Shown: one piece after another, positions 1 through 8,734 of the stretch
How positions within the stretch are numbered: position 1 is the first letter of the stretch
Layout: every line of letters begins with the position of its first letter
From: CAVXHV01 sp963761445
Lineage (GTDB): Bacteria; Planctomycetota; Planctomycetia; Isosphaerales; Isosphaeraceae
Direction: 5' to 3'
DNA: 64,000 nucleotides
Assembly: GCA_963761445.1 (NCBI GenBank)
Contig: CAVXHV010000004.1
Span: forward strand, 4,318,269-4,382,268
Translations under genes and position numbers: made by a program
Notes under the pieces: model-generated
Told to the model about the DNA's origin: nothing
Database searches by the model: none
The model's input: the letters and a program-made list of their open reading frames with translations, nothing else

Positions 1-426
1 ACCGAAACATCCAAGCGCCAGTCCGACGAAGCATATTTTGCTCAAAGTTAAGCAGGCGGCAACGCACGAGTCTACCAAACTGCGCCGAACCAGCTTTCGA
101 GTGTGATAAAATCTCTTCACCGCAAGACTCAATCCTCCCGCGAGGATCGCCAGGACGGTCAGGCTTAGCGCCGTGACGATACAGGACCGGCTTTCGGCGT
201 TTCGTCGCGCCGCGTCTTGAGCCATTCGTCGCCAATCCACGGCCTCAACCATCTCGTGTCTGGTCTCGCAGATGAGTGCGGATTCCATGTACGCTCGCTC
301 TGCTTGGACATTCGCCCGGTAAATCGTCAGGTGCCCGATTCCCAAGCACATACTCCACGAGACTGCGAGGGTCGCAGTCACGACCATCATCCGGCGCACG
401 GTTACTCGAGCTCGCGGCAGTCGCAT
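1..426 (-). CDS. Membrane protein, runs off the left edge (partial)
   Basis: An open frame on the minus strand starts at ATG 426 and is still open at base 1 (142 codons without a stop), so its C-terminus lies outside the window. The start follows the common planctomycete pattern of Arg-rich residues (VTVRRMMVVTATLAVSW) leading into a first membrane helix at about residues 13-33. A charged, Ala/Glu/Arg-rich middle (residues 40-78) could be a helical loop. A second hydrophobic helix covers about 80-97 and a third about 118-140. I do not recognise a named family. Its role cannot be told from the sequence beyond integral membrane placement. Confidence 0.5.
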   Translation of the reverse strand, partial: MRLPRARVTVRRMMVVTATLAVSWSMCLGIGHLTIYRANVQAERAYMESALICETRHEMVEAVDWRRMAQDAARRNAESRSCIVTALSLTVLAILAGGLSLAVKRFYHTRKLVRRSLVDSCVAACLTLSKICFVGLALGCFG

Positions 427-467
427 GGGTTCGCCTTGCAGGCTTGGGGACGGTCCGCCTGAACTGG

Positions 468-887
468 ATGAGCGCTCACACTCCACGGCATATTTCTGCC
501 CACGAATGGCCGCGCCAGCGCGAGAATACCTTGGTCCCAAACAACAACGCACCTGGCCGTAGCCTCATCTCGTTTAACAATACGATCGCCGGATACGACG
601 ACCAGCTCTTTCCCGGTTCGAGTCGGCTCCTTGACTTCAACGGCGTGATATGGAGTTCGAACGGGAACCTCGCGAACGTCTACTATTGGGCCGGCGATGG
701 GGGTCCAGCCGCCGGCTACTACTTCCTCCAAAGCGTGAATTATTCCAGTGGTTATGGCGTGCCCGTGGCATTCGTGCTCACCTCCTCAGTCCCCGAGCCC
801 TCGGCAATGGTGCCGGGCAGCACAGCCGTCCTCATGATTGGCCTCGGCATCGCATGGCGCCGCCGTGGCAAGGGCGTGGCCGGCTGA
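468..887 (+). pseudogene. PEP-CTERM exported protein, C-terminal remnant
   Basis: The last 33 residues show a PEP-CTERM sorting tail: a VPEPSA box (codons from 789), a short hydrophobic stretch (TAVLMIGLGIAW) and a terminal RRR cluster before the stop at 885-887. In characterised systems this tail directs export and processing by an exosortase. The upstream 70 residues are Asn/Gly/Tyr-rich with beta-type composition (for example the FNNTIAGYDDQL and NLANVYYWAGD stretches), usual for such secreted proteins. A signal peptide and most of the expected ectodomain are missing, so this is read as a 5'-truncated remnant. No exosortase gene is in the window. Confidence 0.55.
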
Positions 888-1451
888 ACATCCGCGATAG
901 AGCATCGTCAACGGGGAGGCTCCCGCCGATCCGGGTGGTCGGGCGGGATGACTCACTTTGGAGTAACCACGTCTTCGGTCCGCGCAATCAATGCCTGGAC
1001 CAGCGACAAGTCACGGTGCCTGGCCGGACACCAGGTTGCACTGGAGTACCTCGACGCGGCTCGTGCGCGGGCCGTGGAGGCGCTGGTGGACGTGCATCGG
1101 GATGCGCGAGGCGGCGACGTGGAGAGGAGCTTGGCGGCCGTTCCCGCCGGCCGGTCCACGCGCGAGAGCCTGGCTAGGTTCGCCGATGCCGAAATCGCGG
1201 CGTCACTCGGCCGCGTCGGAGCGGCTGGTTCTCGTGGGGTAGTCGGGGGATTCTTCGGTCTCATTTCGGGGTCTGATTCGGTGTTCGCGTTCATGTTCGT
1301 TGATCATTGCGTTTACGGGGTCGAAGCACGCCAATCTGTGCGGTAGAATGAATTGAGAAATCCTGAAGACTAAGGTTCGGTGCAGGCGTAGGCGCGCGGA
1401 CGACGGATGGGCTCGGCGGAGCAGAGTTTTCGGAAGGACGAGGGTGACCCC
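888..1451. other. No supportable gene
   Basis: Several overlapping frames of 80-175 codons are open on both strands, as expected at this GC content. The frame at 948-1346 (plus) has an Ala/Arg/Val-rich helical stretch but no motif I recognise and no clear ribosome-binding site. It may be decayed coding DNA. Confidence 0.3.
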
Positions 1452-1769
1452 GTGGATCTCAAGACGATGGTCGTTCGTGGCGTCCTGAAGGATGACGGTG
1501 CGCTGGAACTCGACGAGAAACCTCGACTTGCGCCTGGCCGAGTCCAGGTGACGATTCTTGCGATACGCGAGCCGCCAGTGGCTGCCCCGCATCGGACCAT
1601 TCTCGAGGTGCTCGACGAGATCCAGGCGGGGCAGGAAGCGAGAGGTTATCGCGGTCGCACGGTCGAGGAGATGGACGCAGATGAGGCAGAGCGGAAGGCG
1701 GAAGACGAAGAGTACGAGGGGCGCTGCGCGAGATCTGGCGGCAGACGTCGCCCCACGAGCCGACGGGAT
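1452..1769 (+). CDS. Antitoxin-like small protein upstream of a PIN toxin (one frameshift)
   Basis: The frame starts at GTG 1452, a few bases after a purine-rich AGGACGAGG. It encodes a beta-rich N-terminus (VDLKTMVVRGVLKDDGALEL), then a Pro-rich linker and an acidic helical tail. This layout fits small antitoxins that precede PIN toxins. In the raw frame the last 20 codons turn to Arg/Ser-rich nonsense. Adding one G to the G4 run near 1719-1722 restores an acidic, Trp-containing tail (ALREIWRQTSPHEPTG) whose stop overlaps the next ATG as ATGA at 1768. That coupling is typical of antitoxin-toxin pairs and supports the correction. The family name is not certain. Confidence 0.5.
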
Positions 1770-1910
1770 GATCGTCTACCTTGACAGCGTGATCGTTATT
1801 TGCGGAGATTCTGCGTGACGAGGATCACCAGACGGACCTGGATTGGACGGGCGAGCGGTGCCAGGCGCACGACGTCTAGATTTGGGCGAACTCGCGGCTA
1901 TCTGCGTGCA
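1768..1910 (+). pseudogene. PIN-domain toxin with its middle deleted
   Basis: ATG 1768 opens a PIN-type N-terminus, MIVYLDSVIVI, with the first acidic metal ligand (Asp6), but a stop follows after 16 codons (1816-1818). Just downstream, about 1829-1910, one frame reads like a worn PIN C-terminus (ERCQAHDV, stop, IWANSRLSAC), echoing the usual C-D-x-F/W-x-T-N-D-x-R-L ending. About 100 residues expected between the two are absent. The N-terminal assignment is firm; the C-terminal scrap is an inference from pattern. PIN toxins are ribonucleases needing three or four acidic residues, so this copy cannot be active. Confidence 0.5.
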
Positions 1911-2044
1911 TCTGATCGCGTTTCCTCGATGGGCGGATAGAGTGATTGAGACGGGCCCTCAGTGGCAACGATGCGGTTTTCTAGACCATTGTTCTTGGCA
2001 AACGCTCTAATTTGGACGAAGCGTAGCTAAATCAGGAGGCGGCC

Positions 2045-2284
2045 ATGGAGATCGCGGATATCCACGAAGCCAAGTCGCAGCTCTCGAAGCTGATCGAGCA
2101 CGCCATTAACGGTGAGGAGGTCATCATCGCCAAGGCTGGGCAGCCGATGGTGCGGCTCGTGCCGATTCGCCCGGACGAATCGCCTCGCGTCGGCGGTCAG
2201 TGGAAAGGCCGGGTGCGAATCGCCGGTGATTTCGACACGCTACCGGAGGATATCGCCGGTGGCCTCGGGATCGACCCGGAATGA
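2045..2284 (+). CDS. Phd/YefM-family antitoxin
   Basis: This 79-residue protein starts at ATG 2045, behind a strong AGGAGG at 2035-2040. It has the Phd/YefM signature: an EIADIHEAKSQLSKLIEHA helix, then G-E-E-V-I-I-A-K-A-G-Q-P-M-V-R-L-V-P at residues 23-40, which forms the DNA-binding N-terminal fold. The tail (GDFDTLPEDI) is the usual acidic toxin-binding segment. Such proteins neutralise a PIN (VapC) toxin and repress their own operon. Its stop overlaps the toxin start as ATGA. The gene is intact although its toxin is not, so it may persist as an orphan repressor or anti-addiction antitoxin. Confidence 0.88.
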   Translation: MEIADIHEAKSQLSKLIEHAINGEEVIIAKAGQPMVRLVPIRPDESPRVGGQWKGRVRIAGDFDTLPEDIAGGLGIDPE

Positions 2285-2346
2285 CGCTTTCGCTCGATAC
2301 GCACGCCTTCCTCTGGTGGCTCGCGGTGCGCGTGAGATCGGGATGA
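2281..2346 (+). pseudogene. VapC (PIN) toxin, truncated after 21 codons
   Basis: ATG 2281 overlaps the antitoxin stop. The peptide begins MTLSLDTHAFLWWLA, the diagnostic N-terminus of the VapC subfamily that pairs with Phd-type antitoxins. It contains the catalytic Asp6 and the LDTHxxLWW motif. After Ala15 the frame drifts and stops at 2344-2346. I looked for the rest of the domain downstream to about 2.8 kb in all frames and found no convincing PIN C-terminus. The toxin is dead. Confidence 0.75.
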
Positions 2347-3474
2347 GACGGACCAAGGTCGACGGTGATCCGTTGTGGACTGGTGGGCAAAATCGATGCG
2401 AGCCTGCGCGGCTTCAGCCACACTTTCTGTTCCGCGCCGTCGTTGTCATCGCGCTCTTGGTGCTGGCGACGTTGTCTGTTCCGTACAGAGAATCGAGAAC
2501 GCGGCTGGCTGTGTCGGCTCCCTTCCTCGCGGGACAGCCACTGCGCACGCATTCGCCCGCGCTCGAGGGACTCTTGTTGGGCCGATCCGATGAGGATCAC
2601 ATCACAGCTTGTGCGATCCATCGGACGCCTATGACGGTGGCTGAAATCTCCATGACCACGCCCCGAGGCTCGTCAGTTTCAAGATACTGGATCGCAAGAG
2701 CGGCGAGGTTTCCCAACAGCGATGAACCGGTCGATCCGGGCAGTTTTGGAGGCCGCTCGGCTGTATTCATATGTCCGTCGTGTAATGACGCCAGAGACGC
2801 GTGGTACGCGGCCAATACGCCCGTTCGTTTTTTATGAGTGCGCGGTTGGTCTGTGTCTGGCCGTGGGGCCCAACCTGGGGCTCGTTGCGGGTGAATGAAC
2901 TGGTCGAGTTTGACCTCGAATCCTCAAGAAACGAGGTGCGAGCCGACCGGGGTTACGGCCGTGCCTTGAACGCAGATTACCACCCCAGTAAGAAACCAAC
3001 GAAGTAGAAGACGCGAGCCGAAAGCAGTGGGCAAGGCACGGATGCACTCACGTCTGCGGAGCGAATTCGGGTGCGGGCGGCGCCGAATGCGGGCGAGATC
3101 GATAGCGGGCCGACGAGGACTGCCGGAGGTAGGGCGCTGCGATCGTCGTGCTCCTCGGTCTCTCACGCGCGATTCGAAGCTCCCCGGCTATTTATTGTCC
3201 TGCGCGCCGTTGGGCGCGAAGGATCACCGATGCCAAAGGAGCGGCAGTCGAGGGATGCATTGACTCATAGGGATAGGTATCCTGTAAAAGGCAGCTAGCG
3301 GCCATCTAAACGTCTGGCTTCCGCCAAGAGGACGTGTGTTACGGGTGTCGGACGTGCAAACGGTCAATCAGGTGGTGGGATCGGTCTGCTGGGCAGCGCT
3401 GGTCGGGAAGGTGTTCAGAGTGTGACGGCTGATCCTCACCTGGTGCGTGTTTCGGGTTAAGTCATGAGCTAATC
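2347..3474. other. 1.1 kb without a supportable gene
   Basis: Frames up to 241 codons are open here on the plus strand (2112-2837), but they run through the antitoxin in another frame, have an unnatural Arg/Ser/Cys-rich composition and show no motif. The region follows two ruined toxin genes and probably holds decayed sequence. I see no repeat or structured RNA in it. Confidence 0.35.
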
Positions 3475-4374
3475 ATGTCATTTATGAAGAAACTCCGACT
3501 TAGATTATGGATTTGGATGGCAATTGCATGTGTTGCTGTATGGATATTATTGTTGTCGTGCGCTGACGCAGCGCCTCAACTCACAGATCGATCGCTCGGC
3601 TGCAAACGAGCTAGTTCTGCCGGTTACGGCGAGGCGGCATTACATCCGTGCGACCGCCGCCGTTGCGCGGGGTGAGTACAAGGCAGCCATCGGGGACTTC
3701 GAGCTGGCCACGGATTTTTACCTTCGTGCCGCAGACGGAGGGGCCCGCGTTGAGTTTGCACTGGGTATGACCGATTGCTTAATGGGCCGTGCACACGCTC
3801 ACCACGCCCTCGGTGAATTGACCGAAGCTGTTGAATACTATTCGGTTTCAGAGGCGGTTTTCGGTGCCCTGGACATCTTCGGCGAGAGCCCCGTACCGCC
3901 GACAACGTGCGCAAAATGCGTTGCGGGGCGAGGTAGCGCACTCGCTGCGCTCGACAAATACACATCTGCCGTCGATGATTTTGGCACGGCGATCAAGATC
4001 TATCTGAGCCTGCAACAAGAACCAAGCAAGCGCGCGAATCCGACCTGATGCTAGCTGATTGCCTGATTCGTCGCGGTAATTCGTATCGTGGCCAGTTGGA
4101 TCTGCCTGAGTCTGTTCGCGATTACAGTGATGCCATCGCGCTGTGTGTTCGAATTTCCGAGAGTGACCGCGAAGAGACGGGATTCTTGCTGCTCGCGAGA
4201 GCATACTTCAATCGAAGCCTCGCGCGTGTGATGCAAGGCGAGTTCGCTCTCGCGTTTCTTGATTTGGAGAGTGCACGGATCTCTGCGCGGCGACACACAG
4301 TCATCGCGATGGGTGGGCTCAAGGAGCTTTCATTACAACTGCTTTCGCAATTGAAGCCCCTCGTGCGCCGATAG
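3475..4374 (+). pseudogene. Secreted or membrane-anchored TPR protein, broken by two frameshifts
   Basis: ATG 3475 begins a basic, then hydrophobic leader (MKKLRLRLWIWMAIACVAVWILLL) resembling a signal anchor. The frame shifts near 3560-3600. From about 3596 the second frame encodes TPR-like helix pairs: Y-I-R-A-T-A-A-V-A-R-G-E-Y-K-A-A-I-G-D-F near residue 40, and G-R-G-S-A-L-A-A-L-D-K-Y-T-S-A-V-D-D-F further on. It stops at 4048. A third frame, continuous in sense as TKQARESDLMLADC, carries on from about 4021 to 4374 with R-G-N-S-Y-R-G-Q and A-R-V-M-Q-G-E-F-A-L-A-F-L-D-L-E. Three consecutive frames making one protein implies one gene with two indels. Partners are unknown. Confidence 0.6.
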
Positions 4375-4532
4375 GCAGGACAAGCCGATGGGCACTGGCT
4401 CGGATCGTGCCAACCACCGCGCGGCTGACGCACGACGAGTCGCTCGCGATTGCATCGAGCTGGGTCCGGGCCCGTTGTCCCGGCGGTGGCCGCTGTTTAC
4501 GAATTTTCCGAGGAAATCGCGACGGAGGGACT

Positions 4533-4736
4533 ATGATCCTCACTCCCCTTCAGAGAAAACTCCTACGTCGATACCGCGACCATCGCCATAAGCCATTCAC
4601 CGTCGTCGAGCTTCTCGTCCCCATCTTACCGCTGGTGGCCCTCGTCGTTGGCCTTGTTGCCCTCAGTTATTACACGTTTCCGCCGCAGGTTGTCAGCAGC
4701 AACCAGAGAGTGAGCCATTATCGCAGCGCCACTTGA
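4533..4736 (+). CDS. Short prepilin-like peptide
   Basis: ATG 4533 follows GGAGGG at 4525-4530. The 67-residue product has a basic N-terminus, then K-P-F-T-V-V-E-L-L-V-P-I-L-P-L-V-A-L, a single hydrophobic helix, and a short polar tail. It closely resembles the type IV pilin/pseudopilin leader (G-F-T-x-x-E-L-L), including the Glu at +5, but Pro replaces the Gly that prepilin peptidase needs and the pilin body is missing. It is either a remnant of a pilin-type (DUF1559-like) gene or a small membrane peptide. Confidence 0.4.
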   Translation: MILTPLQRKLLRRYRDHRHKPFTVVELLVPILPLVALVVGLVALSYYTFPPQVVSSNQRVSHYRSAT

Positions 4737-5700
4737 GCCACTCTGCGATCAGTTGATCGCGGTGAGTGGCTCTATCGATTCGTTTTTTCGGCGTTTTCTC
4801 CGGAATATTCTTGACGACACCTTGCGAGGTTCTAGAATCACTTTGCGTTGGTCTCTAGGAAGTCGGCGTATGCCAACCGGAGTTGCCGGCCGGCAACGAC
4901 GGTGAAAACTGGGTTGCCGACCCCGAGCCTAACATTCAAAATCGCAGAGTGGCTCTCTCAGCTTTGTCAGATTCTGTCATTCAAGAAGTATTATATCTGT
5001 ACATATAAAACAAGCCGCGACTCGCCAGCGCGGTCAAATCGTCCCGGAAAAGCGACGAGTGCGTTTGCCCAGGGAACGCTGGCGGAGCGTTCTCGGGCTT
5101 TATTGATGGGCGACAATTAGCTTCGACATCCACGACGATGATCCTCTGCGTTCGAATCTTCCGCTGTCGGATCGCATTGGTTGATTCAAATCAGCCTCAG
5201 GCCAAGGGTGAAGGCCGATTTGAATCAACCAATGCGATCGATAACATCGACGACGCTGCAATTCTCGTTGGATGTTGACATCGAACACCGGCATAGGTGT
5301 CACTAATCAGCGCATACTCGCGGTTCGTCCGGCAACAACCGCGGTGGCTCAATTCTGGCTGCGAAAGTGGCTCACTTCCTGGCTGCTGTCGACAGCAGGT
5401 TACTGTATTCATCATGGGCCTATCGGTCGGGGTGCTTCTCCGCAATGTGGCACTGGTCTTTCACGGCGCTCGAGTGATACCCGCGGTACTCCAGGTCATC
5501 GACTGGGAGGAACTTGATCGTCTCCTCGAGCACCATTGACGGGGTGCGTGAGCGCATAGAAGCGTGCCTCTTCGACTATCGCAGCGCCTGAACTTATGTC
5601 GTCTTCCCGGGTGGGGAAACCCAACTTTCGCCGACGGCAACGCCAGCTCGGTTCGGCGGGATCGTCGCACCCCCGAACTCGATAGACTACGAATTACGCC
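4737..5700. other. No supportable gene; contains a long perfect hairpin
   Basis: No frame here shows family motifs. The only structure I see is the inverted repeat at 5170-5239, described separately. Confidence 0.35.
5170..5239. repeat. Perfect 23-bp inverted repeat (long hairpin)
   Basis: Arms 5170-5192 and 5217-5239 are exact reverse complements (23/23) around a 24-base spacer. The left arm ends ATTGGTTGATTCAAATC and the right arm begins GATTTGAATCAACCAAT. No T-run follows, so it does not look like an intrinsic terminator. The length and perfection suggest a palindromic mobile remnant, a site for a dimeric protein, or a processed RNA stem. Confidence 0.85.
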
Positions 5701-5741
5701 ATGATTTCGCTGGCTCGGCTCCCCAGGGGCGCATGCCAGGG

Positions 5742-5894
5742 CGATGCATCGGAAACACAGCGCGATGCATCGGAAACACAGTCGCGATGCAACGGAAACA
5801 CAGCGCGATGCAACGGAAACACAGCGCGATGCAACGGAAACACAGCGCGATGCAACGGAAACACAGCGCGATGCCTCGGGAACCCAGGGCGATG
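5742..5894 (+). repeat. Tandem repeat, about 21-bp unit, 7 copies
   Basis: The unit CGATGCAACGGAAACACAGCG repeats head to tail. The two leading copies read CGATGCATCGG, one copy is 22 bp, and the run ends in degenerate copies (CGATGCCTCGGGAACCCAGGG, then a partial). There are no spacers, so it is not a CRISPR. Because 21 is divisible by 3, frames on both strands stay open, giving a spurious heptapeptide repeat. No gene context supports translation. Confidence 0.85.
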
Positions 5895-6422
5895 CCCTGG
5901 GCTAGTTTGTGGCTGCCACTTCGTGGCGACAGAACATAACGCAACTGAACGCTGGCGGAGGCGCGGGTCGTTCGTCACGTGCCAACTCGCGTGCACATGC
6001 GTTTTCATGGCATTGAGTTCCATCTCACCGATTGCGATCTTATGCGGGCGATGGCGGTGGATTCCGGTTATGTAAAGCTTTCCACGGGACGTGTCACGTT
6101 CCGATTGCGCGAGTTTTGCCGGTTATTGGAGCATGAGAATTTGAGGTCCCGTTTTTGAAAGCACCAAATTGCAGGCTAAGTTGAGTTAGTAAAGCTGGGC
6201 TGGGTCAGCGCGGCAGCTTTGGTTGGGTTAATTAGAACGGCGGGGAGCCAGGTCTGGAAATGGTGCTTCGAGCGATTCCGCGAACTGCATTCGTGTGCGG
6301 CAGGGCCCTCACCCCGGCCCTCTCTCAGTGGGAGAGGGAGCATGTCGTCGTGTCGGCTTCCTCCTCTGGACGGACGGCGACGGTTGTTTTTCTTCGTTTC
6401 TCTATTCACAGATGGTGATTTT
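5895..6422. other. Leader region with one dispersed repeat, no gene
   Basis: The stretch at 6307-6341 (CCCTCACCCCGGCCCTCTCT, then GTGGGAGAGGGAG) is a dispersed GC-rich repeat with imperfect dyad symmetry of a type common between genes in many bacterial genomes. The frame of the next gene is open back to 6219, but the part before 6423 translates this repeat and has no protein character, so I do not count it as coding. Confidence 0.55.
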
Positions 6423-8387
6423 ATGATCATGCAAGCTGAAACTGAGGCGACTTCTTCTGATCGGTCGGAGAGCACCAGGGCGCGGCCGCCTGAAACCAGG
6501 GAAGGCTCACGTTACAACGCGCTGAAGCACGGCCTGACGGCGCGGATTGTGTTGCCGTGGGAGAGTGAAGCGGAATATGACGCGCGGCTCGCGCGGTACA
6601 AGACGGGGCTGCCGATCCGCAGTGAACTCGAAGAGGAACTTGCCGAACGCGCGGCGCAAGCCTCATGGCTGATGGACCGGGCCTTGCTCGCGGATCACGC
6701 ACGGGTGATCCAGCAAGTTGCCAACGATTCGGCAGCGGCTGCGCTTCGTGAAGAAAAAGAAGCCGAGGCGCTGGGACATCGACTGATGTTCGATCCGCGA
6801 GGGCCCGCGGAGCTTTACCCGTCGGGTGAGTATGAACGCAACCAGCCCAGGACGTCGTCCGCCGGCGATCCCGAGGTTCCCGATTCGCCCAGGATCACCG
6901 TTCTGGAGATGGAGAACAACGGTGCTGGGTGCCGCTGGCTGCTCAACGTATGGGGCGAAATGCGCGAGCTGCTCACGGACGGACTGGGCTGGCAGTCGGA
7001 ACAGAAGTTCAAGGCCACTCGACTGCTGGGCCGGCAGCCGCTCGCTGTGAGCAGCACACGCCTGATTGGCCGCATTTTTCTGGCCTGTCACGTGCTCGAG
7101 CCGCAGTTTTCCTATGCGTTTCAAGAGCTGCGCTGCGATATCCTGGAAGAGCGGTTCAAGCGATTCAAAGCCCGGATGGAGAAGCGGGACCTCGAGAAGT
7201 ACACGCCCAAGGATGCGACCGAAGCCCGCGCGGTGCTGCTGGAGATCACGGATCAAGCGATCGCACGGCTCAAGATGCTCGAGGCCCATCACCGGGAGAC
7301 GGCCAAAGCCGCTGCGCCGTTGCAGGTGCAAGCTCAGAGCTTTGACGGCAGCAAGCTGGGTGAGCAGATCCGCCGCTGTCACGAGAGCTGCCACCGGCTG
7401 GTGCACCGGAACATGGAGGCGATCAACCGGGCCCGGCGGCATGAGGCACAAGGCTGGGGGACGGTGCGGCAGGCGCGGGCGAGCCGGAGAGAGGAGCGGC
7501 GAGGCATCGCCGGGGAAGATCAACTTCTGGTGATCGATGAGCGTGGGACGCATCGGCCGGCCGAAGGGTATACGGGAGATCTGGAACAGGGGCTGGCGCG
7601 GTACGCGGAGAAGTTTGGGGAGCAGCCGATCGAGATGATCGAGGCGGAGCGTTATCGGCGCCGGACGGCGGGCCGAATGGTGCCGGACTTCGCGCGGTGG
7701 ACGCCGCCGGTTGAGGAGGCGGGTGAGGCCGCGGATGGTGGGGTGGCCGCTCGGGGCGGGGCCGGTTATGGGATGGCTGGCGAGGCTCCTTCGGCGGCGG
7801 GAATCGGGAACGGGATCGGCGAGGCGGCGGCGAGCGATGATGTTCCCTTAATGGTTACTGAGACAAGAGAAGGGGCACGTATTCAAAACGAACTGGCCCA
7901 CGGGCAGGACGGGGGGCGCGCGGCCGAGGACGGTGAAGGGGGAATGGGAGACATCGTTGGGTGTGCCGCGGAGCGGCTGGAGGGGCGATCCACCGCGGAG
8001 CATCGGAACGAGGAGACTTCGTTAAACGTTGGAGTGGGAATCACTTCCGGAGAAATCGCTCAGTGCGCCGCGGAGTGGCTGGAGGGACGTTCCGACGCGG
8101 AGCATCGGGACGAGGAGACTTCGTTAAACGTTGGAGTGGGAATTACTTCCGAAGGCGTCGCTGAGTGCGCCGCGGAGGGGCAGGACGGACGTTTTGGGGC
8201 GGAGCGTCGGAACGAGGATGCACAATGTCCGGATGCGCGACCACCCGAGCAGCAGTTCAGCGCGCTGGGGAGCACAATAAGGGTCGAACGCTCTGGCGCG
8301 GCATGCGGAGAGCAGATGGCCGGGTTGCCCGAGGGTGGGGAAGGGCGTCTGCCGGTGCATCCGCCGCCGGGCGTGCCGATTATGTGA
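6423..8387 (+). CDS. Large NALKHGLTA-type protein of unknown function with repeat tail (654 aa)
   Basis: The start at ATG 6423 (or 6429) is chosen because conserved character begins there. The N-terminus carries GSRYNALKHGLTARIVLP (about residues 29-46), a motif seen at the start of many uncharacterised bacterial proteins. It is followed by long charged helices: E-L-E-E-E-L-A-E-R-A-A-Q-A-S-W-L, then C-R-W-L-L-N-V-W-G-E-M and F-K-A-T-R-L-L-G, and later I-R-R-C-H-E-S-C-H-R-L-V-H-R. The same ordered blocks occur in the protein at 53287-54699, so these are paralogues. From about residue 440 the chain is Gly/Ala/Glu-rich and holds a 34-residue tandem repeat. No enzyme motif, signal peptide or membrane helix is visible. 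I cannot assign a function. Confidence 0.75.
   Translation: MIMQAETEATSSDRSESTRARPPETREGSRYNALKHGLTARIVLPWESEAEYDARLARYKTGLPIRSELEEELAERAAQASWLMDRALLADHARVIQQVANDSAAAALREEKEAEALGHRLMFDPRGPAELYPSGEYERNQPRTSSAGDPEVPDSPRITVLEMENNGAGCRWLLNVWGEMRELLTDGLGWQSEQKFKATRLLGRQPLAVSSTRLIGRIFLACHVLEPQFSYAFQELRCDILEERFKRFKARMEKRDLEKYTPKDATEARAVLLEITDQAIARLKMLEAHHRETAKAAAPLQVQAQSFDGSKLGEQIRRCHESCHRLVHRNMEAINRARRHEAQGWGTVRQARASRREERRGIAGEDQLLVIDERGTHRPAEGYTGDLEQGLARYAEKFGEQPIEMIEAERYRRRTAGRMVPDFARWTPPVEEAGEAADGGVAARGGAGYGMAGEAPSAAGIGNGIGEAAASDDVPLMVTETREGARIQNELAHGQDGGRAAEDGEGGMGDIVGCAAERLEGRSTAEHRNEETSLNVGVGITSGEIAQCAAEWLEGRSDAEHRDEETSLNVGVGITSEGVAECAAEGQDGRFGAERRNEDAQCPDARPPEQQFSALGSTIRVERSGAACGEQMAGLPEGGEGRLPVHPPPGVPIM
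7962..8227 (+). repeat. In-frame 102-bp tandem repeat in the tail of the preceding gene
   Basis: Copies start at 7962, 8064 and 8166 (period exactly 102 bp, 34 codons); the third is partial and diverged. Each unit encodes CAAExLEGRS, xAEHRxEETSLNVGVGITS and a short linker. The period keeps the frame, so copy number can change without breaking the gene. Confidence 0.85.
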
Positions 8388-8390
8388 ACG

Positions 8391-8409
8391 CGGTGGGTTT
8401 CACCCACCG
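8391..8409 (+). terminator. 8-bp GC-rich hairpin after the repeat-tail gene
   Basis: CGGTGGGT and ACCCACCG form a perfect stem around TTC, starting four bases after the stop codon. No U-tract follows, so termination is only likely. The same kind of palindrome occurs as a dispersed repeat in related genomes. Confidence 0.45.
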
Positions 8410-8734
8410 TACGATATCGCGGTCGTTGCGGTGAGGTGAACGTCGGCTGCAACAGAACGGAAGATTCACCTGCCGCTCCACCGATTTCGCCAGATCACAG
8501 CGAGATTCTTCACCGCGGGAGCCTCGCCGTTGGCAGGGCGCCGAACAATTTCGGTGTTGTTTGATCGGGGCTCTTTCGCTGGTCGAGAGGGGGTGGCTAG
8601 AATGGTCTGAGGTTTGTCAGGGGCTGGGAGTCCCGGGCCGATTGAATCACGAGCCGGTGCCACTCACAGCGCGGCAGGCTCGCATCTCAAGTCAACCTAA
8701 CCGAACCTTACACATCGACACACGGAGTGGATGT
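8410..8734. other. Intergenic region ahead of the MoxR operon
   Basis: About 325 bases separate the hairpin from the MoxR start. The MoxR frame is open back to 8561, but nothing before 8735 resembles the family. This is where the operon promoter should lie; I cannot point to a convincing -35/-10 pair. Confidence 0.4.

Noticed and set aside
2112..2837. 241-codon plus-strand frame across the antitoxin gene
   Set aside because: Overlaps the intact antitoxin in another phase and has no protein-like composition.
2347..2840. C-terminal remnant of the second VapC toxin
   Set aside because: No frame shows the D-x-x-D or T-N-D-type ending expected; I could not support it.
5170..5239. Intrinsic terminator
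   Set aside because: No U-tract after the stem, and no gene ends close upstream.
5742..5894. CRISPR-like array
   Set aside because: Units are contiguous 21-mers with no unique spacers and no cas gene nearby; it is a simple tandem repeat.
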